Below, piece by piece: positions 1-16,187 of a stretch of DNA of 64,000 bases. The stretch is from Rhodosorus marinus (Eukaryota > Rhodophyta > Stylonematophyceae > Stylonematales > Stylonemataceae). Under the pieces are notes generated by a model, which had not been told where the DNA came from, searched no databases, and saw only the letters and a list, made by a program, of their open reading frames with translations. Positions within the stretch are counted from its first letter, which is position 1, and each line of letters begins with the position of its first letter. The position numbers and the translations under genes were made by a program. The stretch covers positions 2,145,001-2,209,000 of the forward strand of contig JAMWBK010000001.1 of the NCBI GenBank assembly GCA_029953675.1, given 5' to 3'.

Positions 1-1
1 T

Positions 2-647
2 GACGTACGACCCGAACGTGCCTTTGAGGTCAGAATAGGATCAGAGGATGGAGTGAAGAGGGACCTTTCCAAGAAAGTTTGCGCAATCGTTCCTTCCCCA
101 TCAGATAAGGAGGTAATTCAGTACCGTATAAATTACCTGAAAAAAACGAGATAGTGTCTACCCGTACCTCTTTTCTAAGCTTTGCTTCACCCTGTTGCTG
201 CAGATCTTGATCACAACAAACGATGCGCACGTGAGAACCTACATGAAGAACGACAAGTCCCTCACACGGCTCTATAAGGGACACGTAGCTGTGAACAACT
301 CCCTTAGAGGAACCTACAGCAACGACGAGCGGTTTCTGATGAGCCCCCTGGGGAAAGTGTTGTCGATATGGGACAAGAACGAGGCCGGGGTCATCCTGAC
401 AAAGGGAAGGAACCGTGTTGAGGTCGTACATGCATACGAAGCTATTACCCTTGAGGATGAAAGGGCAAACAGCAAGGAGAAGCTCACTGGAGCATTGTTT
501 GCACCGAGCTCGGACCACACCGATACTGGAAATTATACGATTGTCACAGCGTCGTCGGGAGGGACAATAACTGTGCTACAGAGGGCGAATCTGGATAATG
601 AAGTTCATAGACCAAACCCGGAGGAAGGCGGGCTCCAGCGGCGATGA
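2..647 (+). CDS. WD40-repeat protein, WDR44-like, C-terminal part (5' end outside window)
   Basis: Two exons are visible: one open from the window edge to 112, then 204-647, with an intron at 113-203 (donor GTAATT, acceptor CTGCAG). Both sides of the intron are phase 0. Joined, they read PSPSDKE-ILITTNDAHVR, the pattern of a WD40 blade in the WDR44 family (a hydrophobic strand, then TTND and a strand). A further blade follows at GTYSNDERFL..LSIWDKNEAG, and a last one at YTIVTASSGGTITVL. The gene ends with a short polar tail. WDR44 proteins are scaffold WD40 proteins; animal WDR44 binds Rab11, but the Rab-binding region lies upstream of what is visible. The gene is tail-to-tail with aspartyl-tRNA synthetase, about 200 bp apart. 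The WD40 assignment is firm; the WDR44 subfamily is likely rather than proven. Confidence 0.72.
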
Positions 648-843
648 AAGTGTTTTTTTCTTTTGTATAGATCCCATCTCACCATCTAGGACTACCAAAA
701 GTGTTCGAAACATCTAGGGTCGGTGGCAGGGTATAGTACATTGTTGAGCATACTGCTAGTGTACAGATCATTCTTATGTCGAGTTGTTAGAAAAAAAGAG
801 TTTTGAAGTGCAGTCGAGCAACCGGATGTTTAGTGCCGCAGTC

Positions 844-5486
<4,643 letters not shown>

Positions 5487-5979
5487 CGCTCGAGAAAAAC
5501 AAACAAACGCTAAAAAAAACAATCAAACAACTGTTCAAACAACTGCCTAACCCAACCTCCCACCGCCCACCGCCCCCCCCCCCCCCGGGCCCACCGCCCC
5601 CCACAAAAACACAAGCCCACTCAACAACTCCAACCCAGCCACTTCACAATCTGTTCCATCTCCTGTTCTTCTGCCTCTCCAACCCCAAAACGTTACCTAT
5701 ATACCCTTTCGAAAACGAATACGCCTTCTCCATCCATACCGACAAAATAGATCCCCTCCCACCAAGTTCGCCCAGCCCCTCTCCCCCATTCCCTCCCTTT
5801 CCCCCCCAACAACAAGACCACCCAAAAATTACACAAAAATGCTATCATTTTTCGTTACCCATTCCCAAACCCCCCCGTTCCACTCTCTTCTTCTTTCCAC
5901 TATCTGGGCTACCTTTCCCGAATTCATTCATTTACACACAGCCCTCGTTCTCACTCCCCCCCTCCACCCCCCCTCAAAA

Positions 5980-6225
5980 ATAATGACTAAATCAATCAAT
6001 ATATATTAATATTTAGTCCACAGAGGCATATTCAGTCATTATTAATCTCTAGGCGTCTTTTTTTGAAGAGGCCCGTTGAAAATTATTATTTCGGGGGTGT
6101 TCCAGTCATTATTGAAAGCCGGGGGGGTTGTTTGCATGGTTTTCTGGGGGGGTGCTGGTGATATCAATCTTTTTCGTGTTTTTGGGTTTGAAAAAGTTTA
6201 GATTTTTTTCTGTAGTCAGTCATTA
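5980..6225. promoter_or_regulatory. AT-rich segment with four CAGTCATTA-like motifs upstream of Rab11
   Basis: The motif AGTCATTA occurs near 5982-5990 (inverted), 6031-6040, 6093-6101 and 6216-6224, within the AT-rich segment immediately beyond the G-rich Rab11 5' region. The spacing is irregular, so this is not a tandem repeat. A further inverted copy lies near 15268. A promoter role is only inferred from position. Confidence 0.25.
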
Positions 6226-6539
6226 CTGGAATATCTGGCATGCTTTGTACTAGGCGGAAAAGGTAAATTTGGTTTGGATTGGTCAAACAGAGCGGTTGTT
6301 GGTTTAGGGGAGGGGAACTAAGTGCTGTGCTGGATCGTCGCATACAGTGACACTACAGAAGAAACTCTCGAGGATAGCCTCTTGATGCTTTTAGAAAGCA
6401 TCTTCACGACAGACTTTTGCAGTGTATCCAAAGCTGTGTGCTTTACTGGTGGGGCCAGGAGGTGCTACAACGTAGAGCAGACGAGCACGAGACCTCCAAG
6501 ATGAAAGGCCGAAATTGTTGAGCCCTGCTCTCAGCGCAT

Positions 6540-6920
6540 TTAAGGCTGGGCATATGATTCGTGAACAGGTGTTCCTTTCATCGGCCTAGTATGGTGGCTG
6601 GGGCTCGCACCGCGTTGTCGGATTGCAGACAGAGGTCGATGATTCTCATCCACAGTGCATCTCCATGGTTGCTTTGCTTTACCAGCCAGGCAGTGTTGCT
6701 GATCTACGAGACGCTGAACAGCTCTCGAACGGGGTTGTACCCCTGTCACTAAATGCCTCAAATATACTCTTAGAGTGCGTATATTGCTCATGACTGTGGT
6801 GAGCTCCTCTTGGAGAACTGCTTCGAGCTCTGCCTGGGATAGTCCTCCCATGTTGGATTGCAAAAGCGTATGACTTCGTCCGTGAGACGCTGAAACGAAC
6901 ACTGAGGGTGCGGTCTTCAT
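6540..6920 (-). CDS. Weak candidate gene, 126-codon open frame, unknown
   Basis: The ATG-initiated frame holds a helix-like segment (GGLSQAELEAVLQEELTTVM) followed by basic sequence. I recognise no family, and the C-terminal third looks like random translation. A GTAAAG donor follows DQQHCLA and would remove that part. It is not clearly distinguishable from chance. Confidence 0.15.
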   Translation of the reverse strand: MKTAPSVFVSASHGRSHTLLQSNMGGLSQAELEAVLQEELTTVMSNIRTLRVYLRHLVTGVQPRSRAVQRLVDQQHCLAGKAKQPWRCTVDENHRPLSAIRQRGASPSHHTRPMKGTPVHESYAQP

Positions 6921-7741
6921 GCCAAGCGCGCCGTGTGGAATTCAGTCACTGACATTGAATCGTGTGTATTTCTGAGAGTGACCGGCTGTTATTCTGATTA
7001 TTCTATATGCATGTTTGCTGAATGCTTGCTTTACTAGCGGCACTTTCAGCGTGTAAACAGGGCGAATGCGTGCTGACCATAAAGAAACCCTTTTTTGTGC
7101 TGGTATGGCTGTTGAGTTGATCTTCGTTCCCGCTCAAATCCTTCCGATCCGTTATGAGCGGACATCAGTACTGCTGCGTGACCACAACCCCCATCTGTGG
7201 AATCCATTCAGCATATTTTTCATCCTCATGCGTTTTTTTTTCGTTTTCGCGGAGCCTAACTGTCCTGAGGAGCGGAAAGTGAAAAGCTCAGGAACCGCGT
7301 CCAACAACGAAGAGGCGTTAGAGCCTCATGAGGAACTGCCACACCGAGCACCAGATATTCAGGCGGAGCACCCTCGGACGCACAGGCGCTGTTCTTCGAT
7401 ATCAGAGTGACGAGACGATTCCAGACCCAGCACCTGCGACGTACAGCTAGCCGTACTGGGAATGCGGCCAGCACCGCCGCACTGAGCAGAGTCAAGCAAT
7501 ACCGCGCCACTGTTGTAGAGCCAGAGAACTTTATCCGGGTGGCCTTCGAAACAAACAGACGACTTGCGGCACGCACAATGGCAGACTTTCGCCGCTTCAC
7601 CAGCATCTAGGTTCGGACCGACCCCCTTGAACAAGGCTCGGTTGTTGCAATGAACCGCACGCTGTGGAGAGGCAACTCTTGGGTTGCACTTCGTAGTTAT
7701 GGGCGCGCCAGTAGTTTTAGTAGACAGTGTTTACTGATGAT

Positions 7742-8298
7742 TTAGCAGTCATACACTTGTGACTCCCCTCTCCCTGTCGTCTGACACCCACCCGTGGTTG
7801 TTAGTTTTCGAGTAAACCAGAGCGTCAAAGACAGCTCCGCGAGGAGACTGTTAGACGTTCCCGGCTCATTGCGATAGACTCGAAGAAGCAGCTCGAGGCA
7901 AACTCTCTCTAAAGACCAAAGTACTCCATAATGAGCCCGTAACCCAAGACAAACCGACCAGGCACCGCAGAGTCCGGAACCACAGGGTGAGTCATCGCCT
8001 CGGCGTATTGAGGCTCGTTCAGTAGATGAATACTGCTCGTGTAGGTAGTCTGGTCCAGATAGATCGTCCTCTTCTATCTCTTGAATGAAAAGCTGGACGA
8101 AGAAGTGTTCGAGCAACCACAGGGTGAGGGGGAGGGGGATGTGCTGCGGGGTCAGGAATAGATGGCGTGAACGTCATAGACGAGTAAACCAATGTGTCAT
8201 ATAGTATGTTGACGACGTACGGGGATACGCTCACCACCGAGAGCCCAACATGAGTTGGATGCCGTGTGAGAGCGCTTAAAAACTCTGACGAGTTCCAT
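7742..8298 (-). CDS. Weak candidate two-exon gene, unknown
   Basis: An ATG in good context (ACCATGG) at 8298 opens a 26-codon exon, 8221-8298, ending at a GTACGT donor, the donor type used repeatedly in this window. A CCGCAG acceptor then opens 7742-8143 in the same phase. The product would have 159 residues with a leucine/phenylalanine-rich segment after the junction (LPLTLWLLEHFFVQLFIQ). I recognise no family, and the rest of the frame is unconvincing. The C-rich plus strand around 8930-9260 would fit a minus-strand promoter. This is a lead only. Confidence 0.2.
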
Positions 8299-10101
8299 GG
8301 TAAAGAGGGCAAACCTCAAGCAGCGGGGTGAATTGGAAAAGGACGACGACAAGGCCCGGCGTTGGGAGATATATTTGTCGAATGGCAAGATGCCTTTGCC
8401 TGGGCAGTGGGCATAGCCAAATCTACAAGCAGTTCACCAACGGGAGATGCCCGTAGTCCTGCACGATTACGATAGGATCAAACATGCTCCTACTGTTCCC
8501 AACGTGAGCTGAGGTGACGTGCATTGGTTGTGGCAAGAATGGCGAGTTGACAAGTTGCCTGCGAAAGGTGTAAACGGAGCTTCTTGCGCCGATGAGAGTG
8601 GAAGAGGGCATTCAAGACCGAGCATTAGAAATAGCCAGGTGAAGGCTCTTCGTATCCAATACCAATGTCAACGTTCCATTTTGGGGGCGAAAATGGACTA
8701 TCTGCATATCCTGTCTAATTACTTCAGCAGAGCAATCCGACTCTTGCGAAAACGCAACCGCACAGTGAGCTTGATTGGAGGATCAAGAACAGGATTGAAT
8801 GGCAGCGGGGAGATACGCAATCTAAATACTACCTAAAATAGACCTCCACGTTCCTACGTCTATTTTACTACATAAATTTCAATACCAATCTTGTCCAATA
8901 CCGGATATAATTGGTCCACGTTCTGAGTCCCAGGGACGATCAAAACACACGGACCCCGGACGCAACCTCGACCACGAGACCCCACCTCCAAGATCCAAAA
9001 AAACCAGTCTGGACCAAATTCTTTCATTATTTAAGCAGATTTCGCCATGGCTATCAAATTTCTAGGGGGGTATTTGTGTACATGGAAATAGATCAGAAAA
9101 CCTCGGGCCACCGTTGAAGAATCAGTTCGCTCCAGCAAACGAGAAAATTTATCAGATTTCCTCTCCCAATGCATCCTTAATTTCTTCCGTTTTCCAAAAA
9201 CGAAAGATCACGTCCGTTGAGGAACAGACGTTAAAAATTAAACAATTAAAAATAATCGCACCCCCCCTAGCTGAAGAAAACCCCCAAAAACCGAGTTCGC
9301 TGCTGTTCGGGCAGAAAGCTCAAAAGAACTTTCAAAAAAACAAATTCGAGGAGGTCTCACTTATAGCATTGCTAAGAGGCAGATCCTCAGCTCGCCCCCC
9401 ACGTGATTTCGTAAAAATAAAGCTTTCCCAGGTTTCTCCCGATCCTTTTTCTTCTTATCACTTTCCAAAAGGGCAGATCAATCTCCAAGTACAATATGCC
9501 ACGTGTTCTTAAACCCAAATTCAACCAATAGAACAACATGATTAAAAATTGAGTCATTATATGAGCATCAATCATTTTGAATCTCATCCATGCCTGTCGA
9601 AACCTGTTGGGTTAGTGCTTATTAGTACAGCAGAAAATCATCTAAATACCATTCTAAAACATAAAAAAGAGGAATAAACTTGTACGAATACAGACTACTA
9701 TCAAGTATCAGCAGCCGATTATTATGAATTGACGAAGAATATTAATCCGTGAATCTCGTGGTCTGGAGAAGCTTGACAAAACGCGAAGGAAGTTGTGAGG
9801 GGGGGGGGAAAGAGGAGGATCAACAAATCCTTCTTTTTTTTGATAGTATACAAAAAATATGGATTGAATTAAGAATGAAATCAATGGAATATATAATTAA
9901 AAAATAAATACACCAATCAACGCTGATCACGATAAGTATGGATTCGGCCATTGCAACCAACCAAAACATTACATCATTAGAGTGGTCCAAACATTTCATT
10001 CATACGTTTGAATTTTCAATCTCTTTCAATTATTTTAAATACAAAAAATTAATGTTATCAGTTTTCTTCCTAGCTCCTTTCCACCCCCCCCCCCCCTTCC
10101 C

Positions 10102-10104
<3 letters not shown>

Positions 10105-10173
<69 letters not shown>

Positions 10174-10190
10174 GCTCTCTCGCTCTCTCT
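10105..10190. repeat. CT/AG microsatellite
   Basis: About 85 bp of nearly pure CT dinucleotides interrupted by a few G bases, immediately after a C-run. The open frames read through it on both strands are artefacts of the repeat. Confidence 0.95.
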
Positions 10191-10874
10191 TCCTCGCCCT
10201 TCTTAAACAACAGTATTTGGCAACGGAAAGTGAGAAACATATTTTAAACGACGAGTAAAAATTACTACGCACACCGTCGATTCTAATCTGGAATTGATGG
10301 AAGCGAGTTTATTTCCTTTTTATTTAAGTTTTGCATGGAAACAATACTTTTTCTTTGTGTTTTTTCTGTTTTTCTTCCATTTCGTCGATTGAGGATCACC
10401 ACGAGGTAAAAAAAAATGATGCTGAATTTTCTAAGTTTTTGGATATGCTTTGATCAGGTTGAGCTAACTTTCGGGTTTTTTTGGGGGGGGGGGGGAGGAG
10501 GTGATCAATGAGGAGCGGGAAGGAAAAGAAGGGCAACGGAGAGGGAGAGAGAGAGAGAGAGAGGGAGAAGAGAGAGTTGGTCGTGTTTATGAAAGTGGGA
10601 GAAGGTGGAGGTGGATTGATTGGAGAGAGAGAGGACTGGTGTGAGAGTAAAGAAGAGAAGTCCAGTTTTTGAGAAGTTGAAAGGTGGGGTGGTTTTGCTT
10701 GTTGTCCGTGTGGGGGGGTTGGTTGTGGCGGGGAGGGAGGTGAGAAGTTGAAAGGTTGGATTTGTTCTGGGGTTTGGTTAGGGTTGGTCGGGAGAGGCGG
10801 GAGTTTGGTGAAAGGGAAGGTTAACGTATGCTATAGTTTAGAGGTGGTTTTTGGTCTGGTGGGGCGGGGTGGTG

Positions 10875-12066
10875 ATGGCTAGGCCTGGATTCATTGGGAA
10901 TTTGGGTAAAGGATTTGGTATAGGTGGAGGTGGTGGTGGTGGAGGTGTGAGGTGTGGGAGGAATAATAACAATCGATGGGGAGAGTTTGAGGGGTTTTCG
11001 AAGGCGCTTATACCGAGCGTCGTTGCATCGGGGAGACCCAGCTTTGATGGTTATGTGGGAGAGGATGTGGTTGGGGAAAGGACTGCGTTTGTAACTCAGT
11101 ACAATAGTCCGGCTTTTGTTAATAATAGTGGGCGGCCGGTACGTCTTGGAATGGACTTTCCTGCGGCCGATAGGCGGTTTCTTTCGATGCGCAAGTCACT
11201 GACTTCTGGAGTTCTCTTTTGTCTGTTCTTGTTTTGGGCTCGCACAGGTTGTGGTTATACTTTCTTGGATGGGCGCAAACCGGAAGAACATTGAGAAGTA
11301 CACAGAGTTTTATAGAGAACGAGGATGCGACGTATACTTCTTCTTGAACAATGTTGGGCACGCTATCATACCCATCGAGTCACGGAGACAGGCTCATCGC
11401 GTGATGGAGACGCTTTCATCGATACCGCAAAACCGTCCTGTCTTTGTACATGCGTTCAGTATTGGGACTGGCGTCTACGGCTATGTCGTCGATATGATGC
11501 GCAACAAGGAAGAACAATTTAAGCATGTTGCTGGCGTGATATATGACTCCGGCCCGGCCATGATTTTTCCTTCAGACGTTGCGAAAGGACTTCACCTCGT
11601 CTGCCCCACCATCTCGAAGAAGGTGTGGTCAGTTTTTGCAAAGGCTTTCTTCACTGTCACGCAAGCCCGGAAGAACTTTCGAGTTGCTGAGGACGCCCTT
11701 GCCGAATCTCAACTAGCCCACGCGCCACAGCTCTACGTCTATTCCAAGGACGACACGGTAAGGCAACCAACTCACTTAATTACCCCTTCGGTGATCCAGC
11801 ATGGCTAACGCGCAGTCGACGGCACCCCACCAACGCAGATCATAGACGAGGTCCACACCTCCATTGGTCACTTCATTGATCAGAACCGCCGCCGAGGCAT
11901 TGAATGCTTCAGCAAGGTGTTTGAAAAGTCCAAGCACGTTATGCATCTACGCTACCACCCGGATGAGTACATGGAAAATCTTGGAGGGTTCTTGCAAAGA
12001 TGTTTGGAGAGACACGATCGAAGCTTTATCGCAGGCGAGCAATCGGCTCCTGCGGCAGCCCATTGA
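10875..12066 (+). CDS. TMEM53/DUF829-family alpha/beta-hydrolase-like protein, three exons
   Basis: The exons are 10875-11138, 11248-11757 and 11839-12066, with introns starting GTACGT and GTAAGG and ending in CAG. The joined frame codes 333 residues. The first exon is a Gly/Asn-rich leader ending in the first conserved strand, RPVVVILSWMGANRKNIEKY, which crosses the first splice junction. The nucleophile region HAFSIGTGVYGY replaces the usual GxSxG with the AFSxG form typical of TMEM53 proteins. The acidic loop YSKDDT-IIDEV crosses the second junction, and the late histidine is in RYHPDEYMENL. Family members are poorly characterised; animal TMEM53 is a nuclear-envelope protein. For the last exon, the acceptor at 11838 keeps the frame, while a nearer CAG at 11816 meets a stop after nine codons. 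The G-rich tract 10480-10870 lies just upstream. Confidence 0.88.
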
Positions 12067-13127
12067 AGACTTCGGGCAAGACCGTTGCAATCGTAACTAA
12101 CTTTGAGAAGTGTTTGACAAGAAAGGACAACCTTACCTGTGGCGCACCGCTTTCGTGTGAGAGGAAAGAAGACCGACGAACGCAACCTGCAAAAACAGCA
12201 GAGCAGTTGGTTTCGAAGCCGGTTTTCCTTCCTGTTCCATTCTACGTCTTTTTTTTTGCTTGACGAGAATCTTTTATTCTAACTCGCTGAACGAGGCTCA
12301 GAGAAACCAAAAACATATTGCTGTCGGATCAGCAAACCCACCAGTAAACGTGAAAATGAAGAGGCTACGAGAATCTCTCTCTCTCTCTCTCTCTGTCTGT
12401 GCGGCTAGTGAAAGGCCGGGTTGTCCCCAACGACGGTCCTTGTTCGAAATTCTATGGGTTTCTAGATCATCGTCGCACAACCATGGTCGGAGGAGCTCTT
12501 CCATCGCCTTCCTGGGAAACGCGCAGACCTCGTCACCTCGTTTCATCTTCTGGACACGTCCACATGCATGAGCTAACTATGCTGGAAACCTGAACGATTT
12601 TACTATGCGAACAACCCGTCCACCAGACTTGCGGCTTCCACAGCCCAGATATGTCGGCCGTCTGCTCGCAGCTATGAACATACTACTGGAAGCCCCTGGC
12701 TGTTTTCAACTCCGCAAAATTGGCAACTTTAGTAGCTTTTACTTTTGGTTTTCCTCGTGCCCGAGCCATCTACATCCTCTTGAACGAGTAGGGTTCTATC
12801 TCTTTCTTCCCCTCATCAATGAGCTGAACCCAGACCACAAGCCATCCATTCTCACCACTGGATGAGACACTGAAGACCCGCCACACGGGAAGGTAGATGG
12901 TGATGCGTCTCCTGCCTCGACTCGGCGGTGGTGGACAAGAGGACCTCATTTCCACCTCTACATGTCCGGAAACCCACACCTTGTTCATACAAAGTCTCAG
13001 CAGCTGCTCATGTTTTAACGCGTTCCATTTACTTCTGCTTTGGCGCCTGGCGAAGTTCGGCCAGCGCTGAGGAGGAAGAGGCGGGGGGGGGTGAATTGCA
13101 GTCGACCGGGGCTGCCGAAGATGCACT
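12067..13127. other. Intergenic between convergent TMEM53-like and GDT1-like genes
   Basis: This is the shared 3' flank of two convergent genes. It has a short CT microsatellite at 12374-12393 and no frame resembling a known protein. Confidence 0.6.
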
Positions 13128-14167
13128 CTATTCAGATTCCAGAGATGGTTCGAAGAACGTGTACACGGCAAAGACCTCGAAAAGAACGCCGGCGATGATC
13201 GCAACCGTTCGCTCGGAGATTCTCGTTGACACGAACGCTGCTCCGAGGACCGCGACGATGCTGCAGATTACGTTCGCAGCGGAGGCGCCCATGAACACAA
13301 CCGCGGTGTTTCCTGAGTACAAGAAAATAAGCAGAACAATAGATCGGGTTAGCGGGCCATCCAGATTCTTTCAAAAGGCCAGCGCTATAGCTCACCAGAC
13401 GCTGCGAGAGCCATAGTAGCAATCATGCTTCTGTCCAACCATTCCGCTACGAAGATGAGCGAAGAAGTCTTTGCCATGATCGGACCGGATCCCTCCGCAG
13501 TGACTCCGGACACAAGATCCTTGGCGTCTTCAACCTCGCCACCTATTCCAGGCTTGTCAGGTAGTTCACGGGACTGAACCAGCATCTGGATGCCGAAGAA
13601 CGCAAACAGGATAATAGACGCGACCCAGGTTACTTTCGGGTCGAGAAACTGTCCAATTTGACCCAGAAAGCAGGCGATTACAGTCATCGTAGTTAGTGCT
13701 ACCAGTGCCCCGATGAACACCAGCAGCGGGTTGTATCTCATCGCCATTAAAGCAGTCGCGAACATGCTCTTGTCACCGAACTGGGACAAGAAAACCACTC
13801 CAAACGCGCCCGTGAAGGACCGCCAAGGTCCAGCGGCCACCGTCAAGGCCGCAGGTGAACTCGCCATCGCTAAAAGGGCGGGCATCGCGATGCTCATTTT
13901 GGCGAGTTTAAACATCGCCCCATGCCTCGTCCTGAAGGACGCCGATCTCTTCGCGATCCTCGACAGCACCTCCACCAACTTTCTCAGTGTTTCCCGCACC
14001 TTAGGTCCCCGCGGCTGCACCACCTCCGGAGCGGTCGTGCTCTCCTCGCGTCTAGTCAGGGCCATTCGGATCGGCGCCGCCGCCCTCCGAGTACATCGTG
14101 CCTCCCTCGCACGTCCATGAACCGACTTCAATCCTCCGAGAGCGGACACAAACCCAGGTTCAGCCAT
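13128..14167 (-). CDS. GDT1/UPF0016 (TMEM165/PAM71) family transporter, two exons, with divergent signature motifs
   Basis: The exons are 13396-14167 and 13128-13312 (donor GTGAGC, acceptor TACTCAG, phase 1); the product has 318 residues. The first 85 residues are Arg/Ala/Ser-rich and fit a plastid or mitochondrial transit peptide. Two homologous membrane halves follow, as usual in the family. Known members carry a cation-binding ExGDKT/S motif in each half. Here the first reads SQFGDKSMF (Gln129 where Glu is expected) and the second AEWLDRSMI (Leu244 where Gly is expected). The rest is typical: LMAMRYNPLLVFIGAL, IATMALAASGNTAVVF and ISERTVAIIAGVLF. Family members move Mn2+/Ca2+ into the Golgi or across plastid membranes. 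The two changes raise the question of altered ion specificity or lost transport. The gene is convergent with the TMEM53-like gene. Confidence 0.9.
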
Positions 14168-16187
14168 CCTTCCGCCCCTAGGCCCCCGCCCGCGCCCCCC
14201 CCTCCCCCCCTCTTCCTGGCCGCCCTAACAAACACAACAGATTCGAATCTCACAACAACAGCAAAGAGATCCAATACATACACCCTCCTCCAGTAGCGCC
14301 AAAGGCAATTGGTTTCACTTCCACAACTCTCCAACTTCCTCACCTCCCTCAGGGATCATACCAAGTCAACCCTTTTCAAGCCTTCGGAACTTCAGTCAAT
14401 CTCATATCTGTTTTCGCAAGAATCGATCGTCATCAATGCATTCAGATTGCTATCCTAACCACCCCCTTCGTCCCACCCCCCCCCTTAGAATACGAACAGA
14501 AAAGTTTTTTTGCAATATTCTCTTGGAGGTAGATTAAGATCTATGGATTGGAAAATGTGCAATATTTTATGTGACTTTAAGGACGATTACTGGATTATGT
14601 ATATTGTGCTAAGGGGCAAATTTTTAGCAACTGAATTCGGATGACCTTGTTTTTTACCCACCTTAAAAGGAAGGTTAGATTCATGCAAAGGAGGAGTGTA
14701 GCCTGGTCGGATCTGATGTGGTTGATCCCTGGCTGGATGTGTTGGACTGAGTGCCGACGTGCTCTGGTCATCAGTTTGAACAAAGAGCGCGTAATCCCAG
14801 CTCCATGCGTTTGTATTTCTCGAACCGCACCCGTAGTTGTGATGGGGAGAGCGGGTCTTGGTTCGCAGCACGTGTGCGTCAGCTACGATCGCATGCGGTT
14901 TGAACGCTGACCGTGCTCTCGACGTTGGAGCCTTTCGAATGCCTCACCTAATGTACTTACTCTAGCAGAGACCCTTGGTGTCGTTTCGTCTTATATGAAA
15001 ACCTCGAGGCAGGCAGGATTGCCTGGACCCGAATGCCTTTACGCGTCGCACGCGCTCTTCCAAAAGCAGCCACTGTACAAGCGACCACTGCCTGTTTGCA
15101 GATCTCATGATACCAGGGATAACCGGGCAAACAGGATTGAGTTTAGCGCTGAAGGAGTCGAAACCGGAGCTGAAGTCGGCTAGGCAAAAGTGTCCACTGC
15201 ACCACATGTCCTACCGAACGCGTCCCTTAACCACTCCATTTCAATTCCAACGCATCCACGGTCGATAATGACTGAATACAATCAAATTAGACTCTAAAGG
15301 ACGGACATTGGAAGAACGAAACACGTGTCACAACTTCAATAGCCAATGTGAGAATCATCAAACGGGGGATGGAAAACTTGAGATACGTCCATCTCACTTT
15401 TATGTGTTCTTGTTAAATTTAAAAAGATTGTTTTCCATTGCGCAACATCTAACTTGTACAATAAACAGGATAAATGTACTAAATTGGATTTTTATGAATG
15501 ACGGGAAACAGACAAGATAACAGCCTAAGGAAATATTTTTATGGTTATACTAAAATATGCTTTTTCATGTTCTGGACTGAGATTCTATTAGGAGTACGAA
15601 TCGGTTTTGCTAATGTGAGGGTTCAGGCCACAACAAGGTTCGCTTTTTGAGAGTGCCACTATTCTATGGGCACATTACGTGTGACCCAATTATCCAACCC
15701 TAATAGAGTATACGCCCTACCGGGCGTCGTTCATGAAACCCCCGAGGACGAGAGAACGTCTCCTGCTTTCTTCGCAGATCAAAAATCGGTTCGCTCTGAG
15801 ACGAGTGAGACGACTCCATCCTGTATGTACAAAAGTTAGAATCCTGTTAGTATGCTGGCATTGTTGTCCGATCGCCAAAGGAGGGTACTGGAGAAACAAA
15901 TGAACGCCATTGCAACTTTCTTCCCAAAGTCTTGCTATGCGGTGTCCCGCTGATGTGTCCCGTCCGTGTCCCGCCGTTCTCCAGTCCGGGCTGGTGATCA
16001 ATTAGACTGAAGCGATGCAGATGGAACTTTAGCAACTTTGCTGAGCGCTTCAATGAACACTTCATGGGCGTTTTCGTGTTGGCTTGAATCAATACAGGAG
16101 ACGGATTGAGTCTCTTGAAGCTCGGTTTGAGAACGATTGTCGGTAGTTCGTTCGGGTTGTGTTTCCCCTTTTTTCTTAGTGGGGACG
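14168..16187. other. Intergenic region upstream of GDT1-like and CAP-repeat genes
   Basis: The plus strand is C-rich from 14190 to 14490 (G-rich on the GDT1 coding strand), then AT-rich around 14490-14640 and 15230-15720. A pyrimidine tract ending in TTAG at 16178 directly before the CAP-repeat start codon looks like a 3' splice site, so a 5' leader intron is possible. No gene was recognised. Confidence 0.5.

Larger units (their letters stand above)
5487..10874. other. Long intergenic region, mostly non-coding
   Basis: The stretch 5540-5980 is extremely C-rich on the plus strand (G-rich on the Rab11 coding strand); 5985-6250 is AT-rich and carries several CAGTCATTA-type motifs. From 6300 to 8850 base composition is mixed and frames are short in all six directions. 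From 8850 to 10480 it is AT-rich with C-runs, a CT microsatellite and poly-T tracts. From 10480 to 10850 it is G/GA-rich on the plus strand, just upstream of the TMEM53-like gene. Two weak minus-strand coding candidates are listed separately. Confidence 0.6.

Noticed and set aside
10030-10272. Open frames with long Arg-Glu or Ser-Leu runs
   Set aside because: Pure translation of the CT/AG microsatellite; no other coding signs.
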